DNA from: CAXQZM01 sp965229645
GTDB taxonomy: Bacteria; Pseudomonadota; Alphaproteobacteria; UBA7985
Direction of reading: 5' to 3'
DNA length: 64,000 nt
Assembly: GCA_965229645.1 (NCBI GenBank)
Contig: OZ245893.1
Location: forward strand, 2,728,001 to 2,792,000
Shown: positions 26,042-36,200 of the stretch, one piece after another
Numbering within the stretch: the stretch's first letter is position 1
How the letters are laid out: every line of letters begins with the position of its first letter
The notes under the pieces: model-generated
What the model saw: the letters and a program-made list of their open reading frames with translations, nothing else
Databases searched by the model: none
What the model was told of the DNA's origin: nothing
Made by a program: the position numbers and the translations under genes

Positions 26042-27271
26042 ATGGTGTCGCGCGCGTTCGCCCTTTTGAATTTGTGCAGGCTGGGGTTCGGTTCCTTGCG
26101 GGCGCGTGCCTGTGTGCGCTTTGTAAAGCGGGGGTTTGTCTTCGGGCTCGCCTTGTTGGTGACGGTTTGCCCCGTCCCCCTTAGGGCGCAAACCCAGCAC
26201 GGCGCAGCGGCGGCAGATCAGGAACTGGTGTTGCCCAAGCCCCGTCCCGTCTTGGGCGAAGAGGCGGACGCGGGCGATCAAGACGCGCCCTTGTTCCCAG
26301 CCACGGTCGAGAGCAATCGATTTATGCGCATCGCCACGGGACCCGTACGGGGGGGGTACTTTGGGGTCGGGGGCGCGATTTGCGACTTGATCAACGCCGA
26401 CGCCGCTCGGCACCGGATCGAATGCTTGGTCAGGCCAACGCAAGGATCGGCAGAAAACATATCGCGGGTCCTCCGCGGGGGATCGGAATTTGGCCTCGTC
26501 CAGTCCGACTGGCAGTCCTTTGCTGTGACCAGTTTGGACGCGCGCGCCGAAAGCGACCTCAATTTTGATCGTTTGCGCGCCGTTGCCGCGCTCTATCCCT
26601 TGGCCCTGCAAGTCGTGGTGCGCGAAGGGGTCGGCGATGTGAGGCAACTCGCGGGCCTGGATCTGGGGTTGCCGCCCTCAGGGTCAGGGCAGCGGCAGTT
26701 GATCGATGTGGTCTTGACCCAGGCGGGCCTGCGGCCCCGCGATTTTGATCTCACCCCCTACGCTAGCGATACGGCCATGGCGCGCGCCTTTTGCGGGGGC
26801 GCTTTGGACGCCTTTTTTGTGGTCGGACCCGCGCCCATGGCGTCCATTGAGCTCAGCCTGTCGCGTTGCGGGGGTCAACTCCTGTCCCTCGACGATAGCC
26901 TCGTTACGACCCTGATCGGGGATCGGGACGCCTTAGCGCCCCTGAGCCTGGGGCCAGGTTCCTACCCCGATCAAAGGTCCGAGATTGCAACGCTGGGGTT
27001 CATCGTGACACTCGTGACCTCCGAAGGGTTGGACGACTCCATGGTGGCGGAAGTCGCCCGCCACTTGGACGAGGGCGCGCAGCGCTTTTCCAGGTCTCAT
27101 CCCGCGCTCTCCGCCGTCGACGGCAGCGCGTTTTTTGAGGGCGGCTTGACCGCGCCCATGCACAACGGCGTGGTGCGGTATCTCGACTCTATTTCCCCGA
27201 CAGGTCCCGTAGGCGGGCTGTCCTTCGACGCTGGCGAAGCGCAGGGTTTTGAGGTTTTGCCGACCGAGTGA
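26042..27271 (+). CDS. TAXI-family TRAP transporter solute-binding protein
   Basis: A 409-residue exported protein with a signal peptide (hydrophobic GFVFGLALLVTVCPVPLRAQ) and the TAXI domain (RIATGPVRGGYFGVGGAICDLIN; QGSAENISRVLRGGSEFGLVQ). TAXI proteins bind small organic acids in the periplasm for a fused DctQM permease. No permease gene is nearby, so this is an orphan binding protein. The ATG at 26042 is preferred over a TTG at 26003 with no added signal. Confidence 0.85.
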   Translation: MVSRAFALLNLCRLGFGSLRARACVRFVKRGFVFGLALLVTVCPVPLRAQTQHGAAAADQELVLPKPRPVLGEEADAGDQDAPLFPATVESNRFMRIATGPVRGGYFGVGGAICDLINADAARHRIECLVRPTQGSAENISRVLRGGSEFGLVQSDWQSFAVTSLDARAESDLNFDRLRAVAALYPLALQVVVREGVGDVRQLAGLDLGLPPSGSGQRQLIDVVLTQAGLRPRDFDLTPYASDTAMARAFCGGALDAFFVVGPAPMASIELSLSRCGGQLLSLDDSLVTTLIGDRDALAPLSLGPGSYPDQRSEIATLGFIVTLVTSEGLDDSMVAEVARHLDEGAQRFSRSHPALSAVDGSAFFEGGLTAPMHNGVVRYLDSISPTGPVGGLSFDAGEAQGFEVLPTE

Positions 27272-27272
27272 G

Positions 27273-27346
27273 GCCAACGGCCCTAAAAACGGACGTTTTT
27301 AGGGCCGTTTTATGTCTCACGGAAGAATCGCTTCGCGTTTCGGCTT
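27273..27346 (-). repeat. Family A element, copy 3 (right-end fragment), likely terminator
   Basis: Only the last part of the element remains. It contains a perfect stem, AACGGCCCTAAAAAC with GTTTTTAGGGCCGTT (27275-27309), followed by TTATGTCTCACGG and the GAAxCGC/GCGTTTC block. It begins 2 bp after the TAXI gene stop and has a T-rich strand, so it may end transcription. Confidence 0.8.
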
Positions 27347-27442
27347 TTTGGTGTCGACGTTATGACTTGGCGAGGGCTTTACCTTAGGCAGGTAAAATTG
27401 TAAGCGATTTCAGATACTTAAGTCATATTTGAAGGATTGCTT

Positions 27443-28096
27443 ATGCGCTTTGCGCTTCGCTCTGCTGGTTTGGCGGTTCTGGTGTTCTTCCTATCTGGGT
27501 GCGATGTTCTGATCGGGACCGCGAGTTCTAGCGCAGGCGCGCTCGCGGGGTTGGCCTCAGGCGGCTTGTCCGCCTACCGCCAGGTGCAGTCGCAAGTGAC
27601 GGGCAGTTCCAATCAAACCAACCCCTACCGCCAGCCCCGCCGTATTCCCGACCATGAGGACTACGATTTCAACAACGCCATTGCCTTCTTCCCCCGCAAT
27701 GCGGGTACCTACGTCACCAGCAGTTTTGGCTGGCGTGCCCTAGGCAGGCGGGCCGATTTTCACTGCGGCGTCGATGTCGTAGCGCCCGTGCGCACGCCCG
27801 TTTTGGCGGTCGTCGGCGGCTGGGTGACCCTCAGCCGATCCGCAGGCGCCGACGGCGGCGTCGTGATTTACAGCAATGGCCGTCAGTACACCTACTGGCA
27901 CGCCGTGCCGCAGCGGGGCTTGCGCGCAGGCCAGTGGGTGCGCCGCGGTCAGACCATCGCGACACTCGCCCCCTGGGGCGATCGCACCCATCTGCACTAC
28001 GGCATCCATCTGACGGGCGCCAATGCCAGCCCCGATGCCCGCAAGACCACCAATTGCGTCGATCCCATGGCTTTGGCGCGTAGGGGATTATTCTAA
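27443..28096 (+). CDS. M23-family metallopeptidase lipoprotein
   Basis: A 217-residue lipoprotein with signal peptide and lipobox LSGC (Cys20). The C-terminal LytM/M23 domain contains FHCGVDVVAP (Zn-binding His and Asp) and HLHYG, so the catalytic ligands appear present and it may cleave peptidoglycan cross-links. ATG 27443 has GAAGGA upstream. Its 3' end overlaps the converging GlcD-like gene by 4 bp. A small hairpin, TTTACC...GGTAAA, lies in the leader near 27378-27398. Confidence 0.88.
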   Translation: MRFALRSAGLAVLVFFLSGCDVLIGTASSSAGALAGLASGGLSAYRQVQSQVTGSSNQTNPYRQPRRIPDHEDYDFNNAIAFFPRNAGTYVTSSFGWRALGRRADFHCGVDVVAPVRTPVLAVVGGWVTLSRSAGADGGVVIYSNGRQYTYWHAVPQRGLRAGQWVRRGQTIATLAPWGDRTHLHYGIHLTGANASPDARKTTNCVDPMALARRGLF

Positions 28097-29490
28097 ACGA
28101 CTTTGCCAGGGTTGAAGATGCCTTTGGGGTCGAGGGCGGCCTTGATGGCCCGCATGGCCGCGGTGGCGGCGGGGTCGCGCAGCCGGGTGACCTCGGCGCG
28201 CCGTGCCTGCCCGACGCCGTGTTCGGCGCTGATGCTGCCGCCGAGCCCCTGAACCAGATCGTGCAAGGCGCGGGTAAGGGGGCCAGACTTGGCGCGCAGA
28301 TCTGTGTCGGTCCAGCCCGCGGGGCAGCTGACGTTGAAGTGAAAGCTGCCGTCGCCCAAATGCCCGAAAGGAACCGGCGTGCATCCTGGCAAGGTCGCCC
28401 GCGCCAAGTCGACCCCTTGGGTCAAGAGCGTGGGAACCGCCGCCAATGGGACGCAGACATCGTGCTTGATCGAGGGACCGTAGGCCTTCTGAGCGTGGAC
28501 CAAGCCTTCGCGCAGGGCCCAAAACTCGGCTGCTTGGGCCGCGCTTTGGGCGAGCAAAACGTCGGGGCTTGACGCGCTCAAATGCTCAAGGGCGAGGGCG
28601 GTTTCGGCCTCGGTCAATTTTTCCCGCAGGCCGACCTCGATCAGCACGCCGTAAGCGGGCAGGCGCGCGCCAAACGGGTTGCGGGGAGCCTGAGCCCGCG
28701 CCAAGGCGCGCTGCATCCCCAGCGCGGGCATAAGCTCGCACGCGTAGATCTGGCCCGCAAAGTCCTCCTCCAATCGCTTCAAGAGGTCAAGCGCGGCCTC
28801 TGGGTCGGGTAACCCGACCAGGGCGGTCAGGCGGCTAGGGGCTGGGGCAAACAGCTGCAAGGTCGTGGCGGTGATGAACCCCAAGGTCCCTTCGGAGCCG
28901 ACCAGCAAGGATTTGAGATCGTAGCCCGAGTTGTCTTTTTTGACTTGGGACAGGCCGTTCCAGATTGTGCCAGTGGGCAACACCGCCTCCAGCCCGCGCA
29001 CCTGCGCGCGCAAACTGCCGTAGCGAATCACGTTCAAACCACCCGCATGGCACGCCAGCAGACCCCCGATCTGCGCCGTGCCGCGCCCGCCCAAATCCAC
29101 TGGCACTTCCAAAGGCGCTACTTGGGCCTGCAAGGTTTCGAGCACGACGCCTGCCTCGACCGTCACGGTCCGCGCGTCTCGATCGAGGGCGCGCAGGGCG
29201 CGCAGGCGGCGGCTGGATAGGACCAGCGCAGGCGGGCCGTCACCCAACGGGGTCGCCCCGCCCGCGAGGGAGGAATTGCCGCCCTGCGGGACCAGCACTG
29301 TGCCCGTGTCGTTGGCCCACCGAACGATCGCAGCGGCCTGCTCGGCACTGTCGGGCTGGGCCATGGCGAGCACAGGGCCCGCGTAAAGGCCTCGCCAGTC
29401 TTGGCCCGCAGCGCGGCATAAATCAACGTCGGTGACCAAGGCACGATCCCCAATCAGGGCACGGAGGTGATCAAGGGAACTTGGGGCCAT
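28093..29490 (-). CDS. FAD-binding oxidoreductase, D-lactate dehydrogenase/GlcD type
   Basis: A 465-residue flavoprotein with a PCMH-type FAD domain (VLVPQGGNSSLAGGATP, then VDLGGRGTAQIGGLLACHAGG) and a FAD-oxidase C-terminal domain with PFGHLGDGSFHFN and ISAEHGVGQARR. Such enzymes oxidise D-2-hydroxy acids (D-lactate, glycolate, D-2-hydroxyglutarate) and pass electrons to quinone or an ETF. No GlcE/GlcF partners are next to it, so a D-lactate or D-2-hydroxyglutarate dehydrogenase is more likely than glycolate oxidase. Confidence 0.88.
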   Translation of the reverse strand: MAPSSLDHLRALIGDRALVTDVDLCRAAGQDWRGLYAGPVLAMAQPDSAEQAAAIVRWANDTGTVLVPQGGNSSLAGGATPLGDGPPALVLSSRRLRALRALDRDARTVTVEAGVVLETLQAQVAPLEVPVDLGGRGTAQIGGLLACHAGGLNVIRYGSLRAQVRGLEAVLPTGTIWNGLSQVKKDNSGYDLKSLLVGSEGTLGFITATTLQLFAPAPSRLTALVGLPDPEAALDLLKRLEEDFAGQIYACELMPALGMQRALARAQAPRNPFGARLPAYGVLIEVGLREKLTEAETALALEHLSASSPDVLLAQSAAQAAEFWALREGLVHAQKAYGPSIKHDVCVPLAAVPTLLTQGVDLARATLPGCTPVPFGHLGDGSFHFNVSCPAGWTDTDLRAKSGPLTRALHDLVQGLGGSISAEHGVGQARRAEVTRLRDPAATAAMRAIKAALDPKGIFNPGKVV

Positions 29491-29584
29491 GGGCCTAAAG
29501 TAAGGCGCGGGTATGGTGATGCAATGGAGGGTCTGGTTCAGTTCTTGAGTCTATGTCGCGACTTGGCGCGACGGGCACTGCGTT

Positions 29585-29781
29585 ATACCAACGGCGAAAA
29601 AAGTTGACACTTTTTTAGCCGTTTTGTGTCTCACGGCAGAAACGCTTCGCGTTTCGCCTCCGACGGGGCCTTCGCTTATACCCCGAGGCGCTTTCGCGCT
29701 ATTCTCGGGGCCGCTACGGGGGCCGCAGTCGCGGCCCTTATACCAGCGATCATTAGAGTCATTCTCATTCGCCGCTGGTAT
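29585..29781 (-). repeat. Family A element, copy 4 (197 bp)
   Basis: Full copy in reverse orientation between the GlcD-like gene (5' side) and rne (3' side). The right stem, ACGGCGAAAAAAGT with ACTTTTTTAGCCGT, has one mismatch. All internal blocks are present. Confidence 0.93.
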
Positions 29782-30012
29782 TAGGGAAGGGCTACACCTC
29801 CGCCATACCCTTTATCGGCGCTCGGCTTTTCCCTCAAAATGTGATCATTTTAAGGGGGCCTGGCTATACCCAAGCCCGAGAGAATCAGAGGCTAACCGAC
29901 GAGCCTATGCCAACGGCGGTAGCTATTGACTCGTAAAAATGCGTGGAAGCCTGGAATTTTTTCGCCAATGACAAGCAGCGAACAAGAGAATCATTCTCAA
30001 TCGCTGCTGGTC
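29782..30012. other. Intergenic stretch with a solo family A left-hairpin remnant
   Basis: Near 29975-30010 lies AGCAGCGAACAAGAG...CAATCGCTGCT, an inverted repeat resembling the left hairpin of family A without the rest. The remaining sequence (29490-29584 and 29782-29970) shows no gene. Confidence 0.55.
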
Positions 30013-32676
30013 TTAGCTTCCGCGCACGCGGCTCCACCATCCTCGACGCTTGGGGCCAGAATTTGACGTTGGAGCCTCGGGTGGATCGGCGGGAGTTTCC
30101 AGGGTCTGGTTTTGTGGGGCAGGGGGCGTTGGCATGGGATCCACCGCAGGGGGCGCTGCCAGCTCGTTCCCCGCGGAATCGGACGCCGTTTCTTGTTGGC
30201 GACGCCGACGCGGGCTTTTGGGTTTGGTGCTTCGTGTTGGGGAGGTCGGTTCGGGTGGTGGGTTAGAGTCCGCGTCTGCGGGCAGCGCATCGGGCATGGC
30301 GGGTTGGTCCGCTTCGGAGGGATCGACGGCGCGCCCATCGCCCTGGGCGTCGGGCGCGCTCGCATCGCCCTCTTGCCGGCCACCGCGTCGGCGGCCGCCG
30401 CGCTTGCCCCTGCGGCGGCGTTTGCGGTCGCCGTCTTCGTCGCTGTCGGCGGCCTCTTCTCCTGCCTGGGGATTTGTCTGGGACGGGGCTGCATCGGTGT
30501 TCTTGGACTCGCTCAGATCGCGGCCGCCGCGTTTGCTCCGGCGGCGACCTGCGGGCGTGTCCGCGGGGGCCATGGGGTCGCTGCCGAAGGACTCGATCTT
30601 GCCCATGCGGCTCAGTTGGCAGCGGTAGTGACTGGGGCCAATTTGCGGGTCGATGGCGATTTCGATCACCACCTGATAGCTTGTTTCCAGGCGCGCCATA
30701 TTGGCGCGTTGGTCGTTGGCAAGCGTAAGAGCCAAGTCCTGGCCCGCGCTAATTCGAACCTCATCGGCGATTTCTTTGGCTAAGGCTTGCTCAATTTGGC
30801 GAATAATGCCCCGGGCGTTGGCGGGGTTCGACTTGACGTATCCTGTGCCGTGGCAGGTCTGGCACGGGGCCATGGTCGCCTCCACGACCGAGGGGCGGAG
30901 CCTTTGGCGCGACAGTTCCATGAGGCCAAACTGAGAAATACGGCCCATCTGTAGGCGCGCGCGATCGGGCTTCAGCGCGTCTTTCAGGGTGCGTTCGACC
31001 GCCGCAACGTTTTTCTGATCCTCCATGTCGATAAAGTCGATGACGATCAGCCCGGCCATATCGCGCAGGCGCAGTTGCCGGGCGGTTTCTCGCGCGGCTT
31101 CCAAGTTGCTCCGCAAGGCGGTTTCTTCGATATTCTTTTCCCGAGTCGCCTTACCCGAGTTGACATCGACCGCCACCAGAGCCTCGGTCTGATTGATGAC
31201 AAGGTACCCGCCCGAGGGCAGACGAACCTGCGGTCGATGGAGGGATTCCAGCATCCCTTCGACTCCGTAAGCCTGGAATAAGGGGGTTTCGTGGCGATAG
31301 TGCTTGACCCGCGCAGCGTGCGAGGGGGTCAGGGTCTTCATGAAGGCCTTGGCCGCTTTATAGGCGCCTTCGCCCGCGACCAGCACCTCCTGCGTATCGT
31401 TTTCATAGATGTCGCGGATGGCGCGCTTGATCAAATTGGCTTCTTCATAGACCAGGGCGGGCGCAAAGGACTCGAGCGTTGTTTGACGAATCTCATCCCA
31501 AGTGCGCGAAAGATAGGCAAAGTCCCGCTTGATTTCTTGCTTGGTGCGTTCGGCGCCCGCGGTGCGGACGATGAGGGACATGGAGGGGGCCAAGTCCAAC
31601 TCGTCCAAGACGCTCTTCAGGCGTTTGCGATCGCTGGAATCAGAAATGCGCCGGGAAATGCCGCCGCTGCGGTGCGTATTGGGCATGAGGACACAGTACC
31701 GTCCTGGCAGTGACAGATAGGTGGTCAGCGCCGCGCCCTTATCGCCCCGCTCATCCTTAGCGACTTGCACCAAAATCACTTGGTTGCGCTTAATGACCTC
31801 CTGAATTTTGTACTTCTTGGCCATGATGACCCGGGACATGGTGCGCGCTTCAAACTCGGCATCGCTCAAATCGTCGAGGTCGTCTTCTTGACGGCGCGGC
31901 GCGCGGGCGGCGGGCCTGCGGTCGCGCTCGCCGCTACGGGTGGCTGTGCGATCGGGGCTGCGGTCGCCATTGCGGGTTCCCCGACGTCGGCTGCGGCTCT
32001 TGGGCTTGGCGGCCGCGTCGTCTTGGTCTTGAGCCTCTGGGAGGGGCTCTGAGGTCGTATCTGCGATGGGCTCTGGGACGGCGTCCGAGACAGGCTCTGA
32101 GGCGCGCGCAGGCTCGGCGTCGGGGCGCGCATTAGGGGCCTGATCGGGGGCGTCGCTGGCTACGGTGTCGGCCTTCATAACCTCTTCGGGGATCGAGGCT
32201 GCGACGGTCTTTCCCGCTGGGGGTTCTGGCGACGGGTCGGTAGGGGGGTCGTGCGCGGGCGTTTCTTCTGCGGGCGGTTCTGCTTGTGACGCTGGGTCCT
32301 GTTCGTCAGCAGAGGCTTCGGGAGGCGTGTCGTCGGCGAGGTCTGGGGCCTCTGCTTCCGCGTGTGCGGGCGGTTGGCGCTCGCTGAGCGCGCTTTGCAC
32401 CTCTTCTAGCAAGGCTTCGCGATCGGCCAAGGGGATCTGGAAATAATCGGGATGGATCTCACTAAAGGGCAAAAAACCATGCTTGGCCTGGCCGAAGTCA
32501 ACAAAGGCGGCCTGGAGCGAGGGTTCGACCCGCGTCACCCTGGCAAGATAAAAGTTGCCTTTGATTTGGGTTTTGGTTGCGGAATGAAAATCCGCCTCGG
32601 CCAAGGCCTCATTGTCCAAAACAACGATGCGCTGCTCGTCTTCGTAAGCAGCGTCAATCAGCATGCGTTTGACCAT
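30013..32676 (-). CDS. rne: Ribonuclease E/G
   Basis: An 887-residue endoribonuclease E. Residues 1-100 begin with the usual MVKRMLIDA and the S1 domain (FYLARVTRVEPSLQAAFVDFG). A Pro/Glu/Ala-rich, then Arg-rich, insertion of about 190 residues interrupts the S1 region, as in many alphaproteobacteria. The DNase I-like catalytic domain has VAVDVNSGK and GLIVIDFIDM with the metal-binding Asp residues. The zinc link is CQTCHGTG. The C-terminal quarter is a disordered basic/acidic scaffold. The start at 32676 has GGAG upstream; a longer frame to 32790 adds no homology. Central enzyme of mRNA decay and rRNA processing. Confidence 0.94.
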   Translation of the reverse strand: MVKRMLIDAAYEDEQRIVVLDNEALAEADFHSATKTQIKGNFYLARVTRVEPSLQAAFVDFGQAKHGFLPFSEIHPDYFQIPLADREALLEEVQSALSERQPPAHAEAEAPDLADDTPPEASADEQDPASQAEPPAEETPAHDPPTDPSPEPPAGKTVAASIPEEVMKADTVASDAPDQAPNARPDAEPARASEPVSDAVPEPIADTTSEPLPEAQDQDDAAAKPKSRSRRRGTRNGDRSPDRTATRSGERDRRPAARAPRRQEDDLDDLSDAEFEARTMSRVIMAKKYKIQEVIKRNQVILVQVAKDERGDKGAALTTYLSLPGRYCVLMPNTHRSGGISRRISDSSDRKRLKSVLDELDLAPSMSLIVRTAGAERTKQEIKRDFAYLSRTWDEIRQTTLESFAPALVYEEANLIKRAIRDIYENDTQEVLVAGEGAYKAAKAFMKTLTPSHAARVKHYRHETPLFQAYGVEGMLESLHRPQVRLPSGGYLVINQTEALVAVDVNSGKATREKNIEETALRSNLEAARETARQLRLRDMAGLIVIDFIDMEDQKNVAAVERTLKDALKPDRARLQMGRISQFGLMELSRQRLRPSVVEATMAPCQTCHGTGYVKSNPANARGIIRQIEQALAKEIADEVRISAGQDLALTLANDQRANMARLETSYQVVIEIAIDPQIGPSHYRCQLSRMGKIESFGSDPMAPADTPAGRRRSKRGGRDLSESKNTDAAPSQTNPQAGEEAADSDEDGDRKRRRRGKRGGRRRGGRQEGDASAPDAQGDGRAVDPSEADQPAMPDALPADADSNPPPEPTSPTRSTKPKSPRRRRQQETASDSAGNELAAPPAVDPMPTPPAPQNQTLETPADPPEAPTSNSGPKRRGWWSRVRGS

Positions 32677-33232
32677 GCCGACTCTCCTAATTTTAGGGGG
32701 CGCTGGCCAGCGAAATGATGTGCGGCGCGCCCTAGTGAAGGGAACCTCAAAACGCCCTGGGGCGCCTGAGGCGAACTCTAAGCGCGTCAATTCTTTCCCG
32801 AATTCGGGGCAAAAGTAACGCGAGCGGGGCGTACCAAGGGTCGCCTAAGCGGTATGGATTTAGGGCCGCTTTTACGCTGCGCGACGACCATACATGGGAC
32901 CAAGGTTTTCAACACCCTATGCCTAAGTCGCCCTTAGGCGAAGCAGGGGGCCGCTGGCAAGGGGCTTATTGTAGACTTTGTGGGTCGAGACTTAACCCAT
33001 TGAAAAACCCGCCTTTATGCAAGCAGCGGCACGAAGGTTCGACTCGTCGCGGCGTTGGTGGGCGCAGAAAAGACCAACAGCCAAGCGGGCGCGCACTTTG
33101 CGAGTGAGTATCACAAATTTGTTACGTATCTTTTTTTGTTTCAATAATTGACAGCCTGTATCAGTAACAATAATAGTTATGTATCTTCATTAATTGCGAA
33201 ACTGCGCTGCTTGCAGCCAGAAAGGCCCTCTC
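32677..33232. other. Divergent intergenic region between rne and the adhesin gene
   Basis: About 555 bp without a supported gene. It should hold the rne leader, often long and autoregulatory, and the adhesin promoter. A GCCTAAG...CTTAGGC hairpin lies near 32920-32938. The last 100 bp are markedly AT-rich. Confidence 0.6.
33148..33176 (+). promoter_or_regulatory. Candidate sigma-70 promoter for the adhesin gene
   Basis: A perfect TTGACA at 33148-33153 in an AT-rich stretch. At 17-bp spacing the -10 would be TAATAG (33171-33176); AATAAT (33169-33174) matches better but at 15 bp. About 57 bp before the ATG. Confidence 0.4.
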
Positions 33233-36200
33233 ATGCCGCTTCCTCTTGTCCCCTCTCGTTCCCTCGTCGCGCGACGGCTCGCCGCGAACGTGTCGCTGAG
33301 CTTGGATCTCTACAAACCCAGTCGTCACCTCTGGGCGCGTAGCGCGCGCGTCTTCGGCCTGCTGTTGCTCGGGCTGTTCATGTCTGCGCCAGCCCGCGCC
33401 GACTCCGATGGCGACGGGGTGTCCGATTCGTGTGATGTCGATCAAAATGGCAACGCCAGCTTTTTGGGATCGTCGGGGGCGTGCGCAGGCAAGTGGGTCG
33501 TGACGCAAGCGGACTTCGACAGTGTGGGGTCGCCCTACAATTTTGATGGTGATGTAGGGCCTGGCGACCTGACCTATACCTTAAACGGATACGGGGTTGA
33601 AGACTGGTACACGGGAAATATCACCGACATGTCCAACTACTTTTTGGATTATGACTACGACTGGTTTCCTATTGGTGATATTACGGGCTGGGACACCTCG
33701 AATGTGACAACCATGCGCGGCATGTTTACGTTTCACGGCGATTTCAATCAAGATATTGGCGGCTGGGACACGTCCAAAGTCACTGATATGGCACAAATGT
33801 TTTATGAGACGGCCTTTGATGGAAATATAGGGAATTGGGACACGTCAAGCGTTACTGACATGTCGCAGATGTTCATGTTCGACTATTACTTTAGCCAAGA
33901 TATAGGCGGATGGGATGTTTCCAATGTTCAAACCATGAAGGAAATGTTCTCCTACGCAGAGGACTTTAATCATGACATCGGCGGTTGGGATACGGGCGCG
34001 GTGGGAACCTCAAGCGATAGTAATCATGCCGGATCCAAAGGTATGCAGAGCATGTTTGATGCCGCAATGAGTTTCAATCAGGATTTGTCGGGTTGGGACG
34101 TGACTCATGTTCCAGAGCGGCCTAAGGACTTTTCATTCGGGGCCGATTTTGACTGGGAAGAGGACTACGATCGGCAACCAATTTGGGGGACCAACGCGGG
34201 CAGTAGTGGTGGTAGTAGTAGTACTGCCGACTCCGATGGCGACGGGGTGGTTGATTCGTGTGATGTTGACCAAAATGGCAACGCCAGCTTTTTGGGATCG
34301 TCGGGGGCGTGCGAGGGCAAATGGGTCGTAACGCAAGCGGACTTCGACAGTGTGGGGTCGCCCTACAATTTTGATGGTGATGTGGGGCCTGGTGACCTGA
34401 GCTATACCTTAAACGGATACGGGGTTGAAGACTGGTACACGGGAAATATCACCGACATGTCCAACTACTTTCTGGATTATGACTACGACTGGTTTGAAAT
34501 TGGTGATATTACGGGCTGGGACACCTCGAATGTGACAACCATGCGGGGCATGTTTACGTTTCACGGTAGTTTCAATCAAGACATTGGCGGCTGGGATACG
34601 TCCAAAGTCACCGATATGGCACACATGTTTTATGAGACGGCCTTCGATCGAAATATAGGGGACTGGGACACGTCAAGCGTTACTGACATGTCGCAGATGT
34701 TCATGTTCGACTATTACTTTAGTCAAGATATAGGCGGATGGGATGTTTCCAATGTTCGAACCATGAAGGAAATGTTCTCTTATGCGGAGGACTTTAATCA
34801 GGACATCGGCGGCTGGGATACGGGCGCGGTAGGAACCTCAAGCGATAGCGATCATGCAGGATCCAAAAGTATGCAGAGCATGTTTGATGCCGCAATGAGT
34901 TTCAATCAGGATTTGTCGGGTTGGGACGTGACGAACGTTCCAGAGAGGCCTAGCGATTTTTCGTTTGGGGCCGATCCCAGTTGGGAAGAGGACTATGCTC
35001 GGCAACCAATCTGGGGAACCAACGCGGGTGTTGGGGGTGCGGTCACCGATGTCCAGGCCCCGAATGTGCTGACGCTTTTACCTGCTAACGACAGCGCAGA
35101 TTTTGATCCCACCCAGGATTTGGTTTTGACCCTCGATGAGGATGTGGTCAAAGGAACGGGCAATATCGTCATTTATGACGCCAATGATGAGGTCGTGCAG
35201 ACCATAGATGTCACGAGTGACCAAGTCACCGTAGCTGGGGCAACGGTAACCATCGACCCGCCCGCGAACCTGAGTTACGCCACAGCGTACTACATTCTCA
35301 TTGCCGACGGCGCTCTTGTCGATACAGCGACCAGTCCCAACGCCTTTGGGATCAGCGACGTGACAGGTTGGAATTTCACAACCGAAGCCGATACCTACGC
35401 GCCCTCGAGTTCCGCAAGTTCCCCCGCCAATGGGGCGAGCGGTGTGTTGGTTGACGCCGATCTGGTCTTGAGCTTTGACGAGACCGTCCAAACAGGCACG
35501 GGCTCCATTACCCTGCACGATGCCAGCAACGACACCGTCCTGGATAGCCTTGATGTGGGCTCTGGAGAAGTCGATGTTTCAGGCTCAACCCTGACCCTGT
35601 CGCCCGATGAAGACATGCTTTATGGCACCGAGTACTATGTGCTGATCCCCGATGGTGCGATCGAAGATGCGGCGGGCAACGCCTACCCAGGGATTGCGGA
35701 CACCAGCGCTTGGACCTTCACAACCGAAGCTGACAATTACGCGCCGACGAGTTCCGCAAGTTCACCCGCCAATGGGGCGAGCGGTGTGTTGGTCGACGCC
35801 GATCTGGTCTTGAGTTTTGACGAGACTATCGAAGCAGGCACGGGCTCCATTACCCTGCACGATGCTAGCAACGACACCGTCCTGGACAGCCTTGATGTCA
35901 GTTCCTCCGAAGTTGATGTTTCAGGCTCAACCCTGACCCTGTCGCCCGATGAAGACATGCTCTACGACACGGGGTACTATGTTCTAATCCCCGATGGCGC
36001 GATCAAAGATGCGGCGGGCAACGCCTATCCAGGGATCTCCGACACGAGCGCTTGGACCTTCACAACCGAGACGGATAGCTACGCGCCGACGAGCTCCTCG
36101 AGTTCCCCCGCCAATGGGGCAAGCGGTGTGTTGGTTGACGCCGATCTGGTCCTGAGCTTTGATGAGACCATCCAAGCAGGCTCGGGCTCCATTACCTTGC

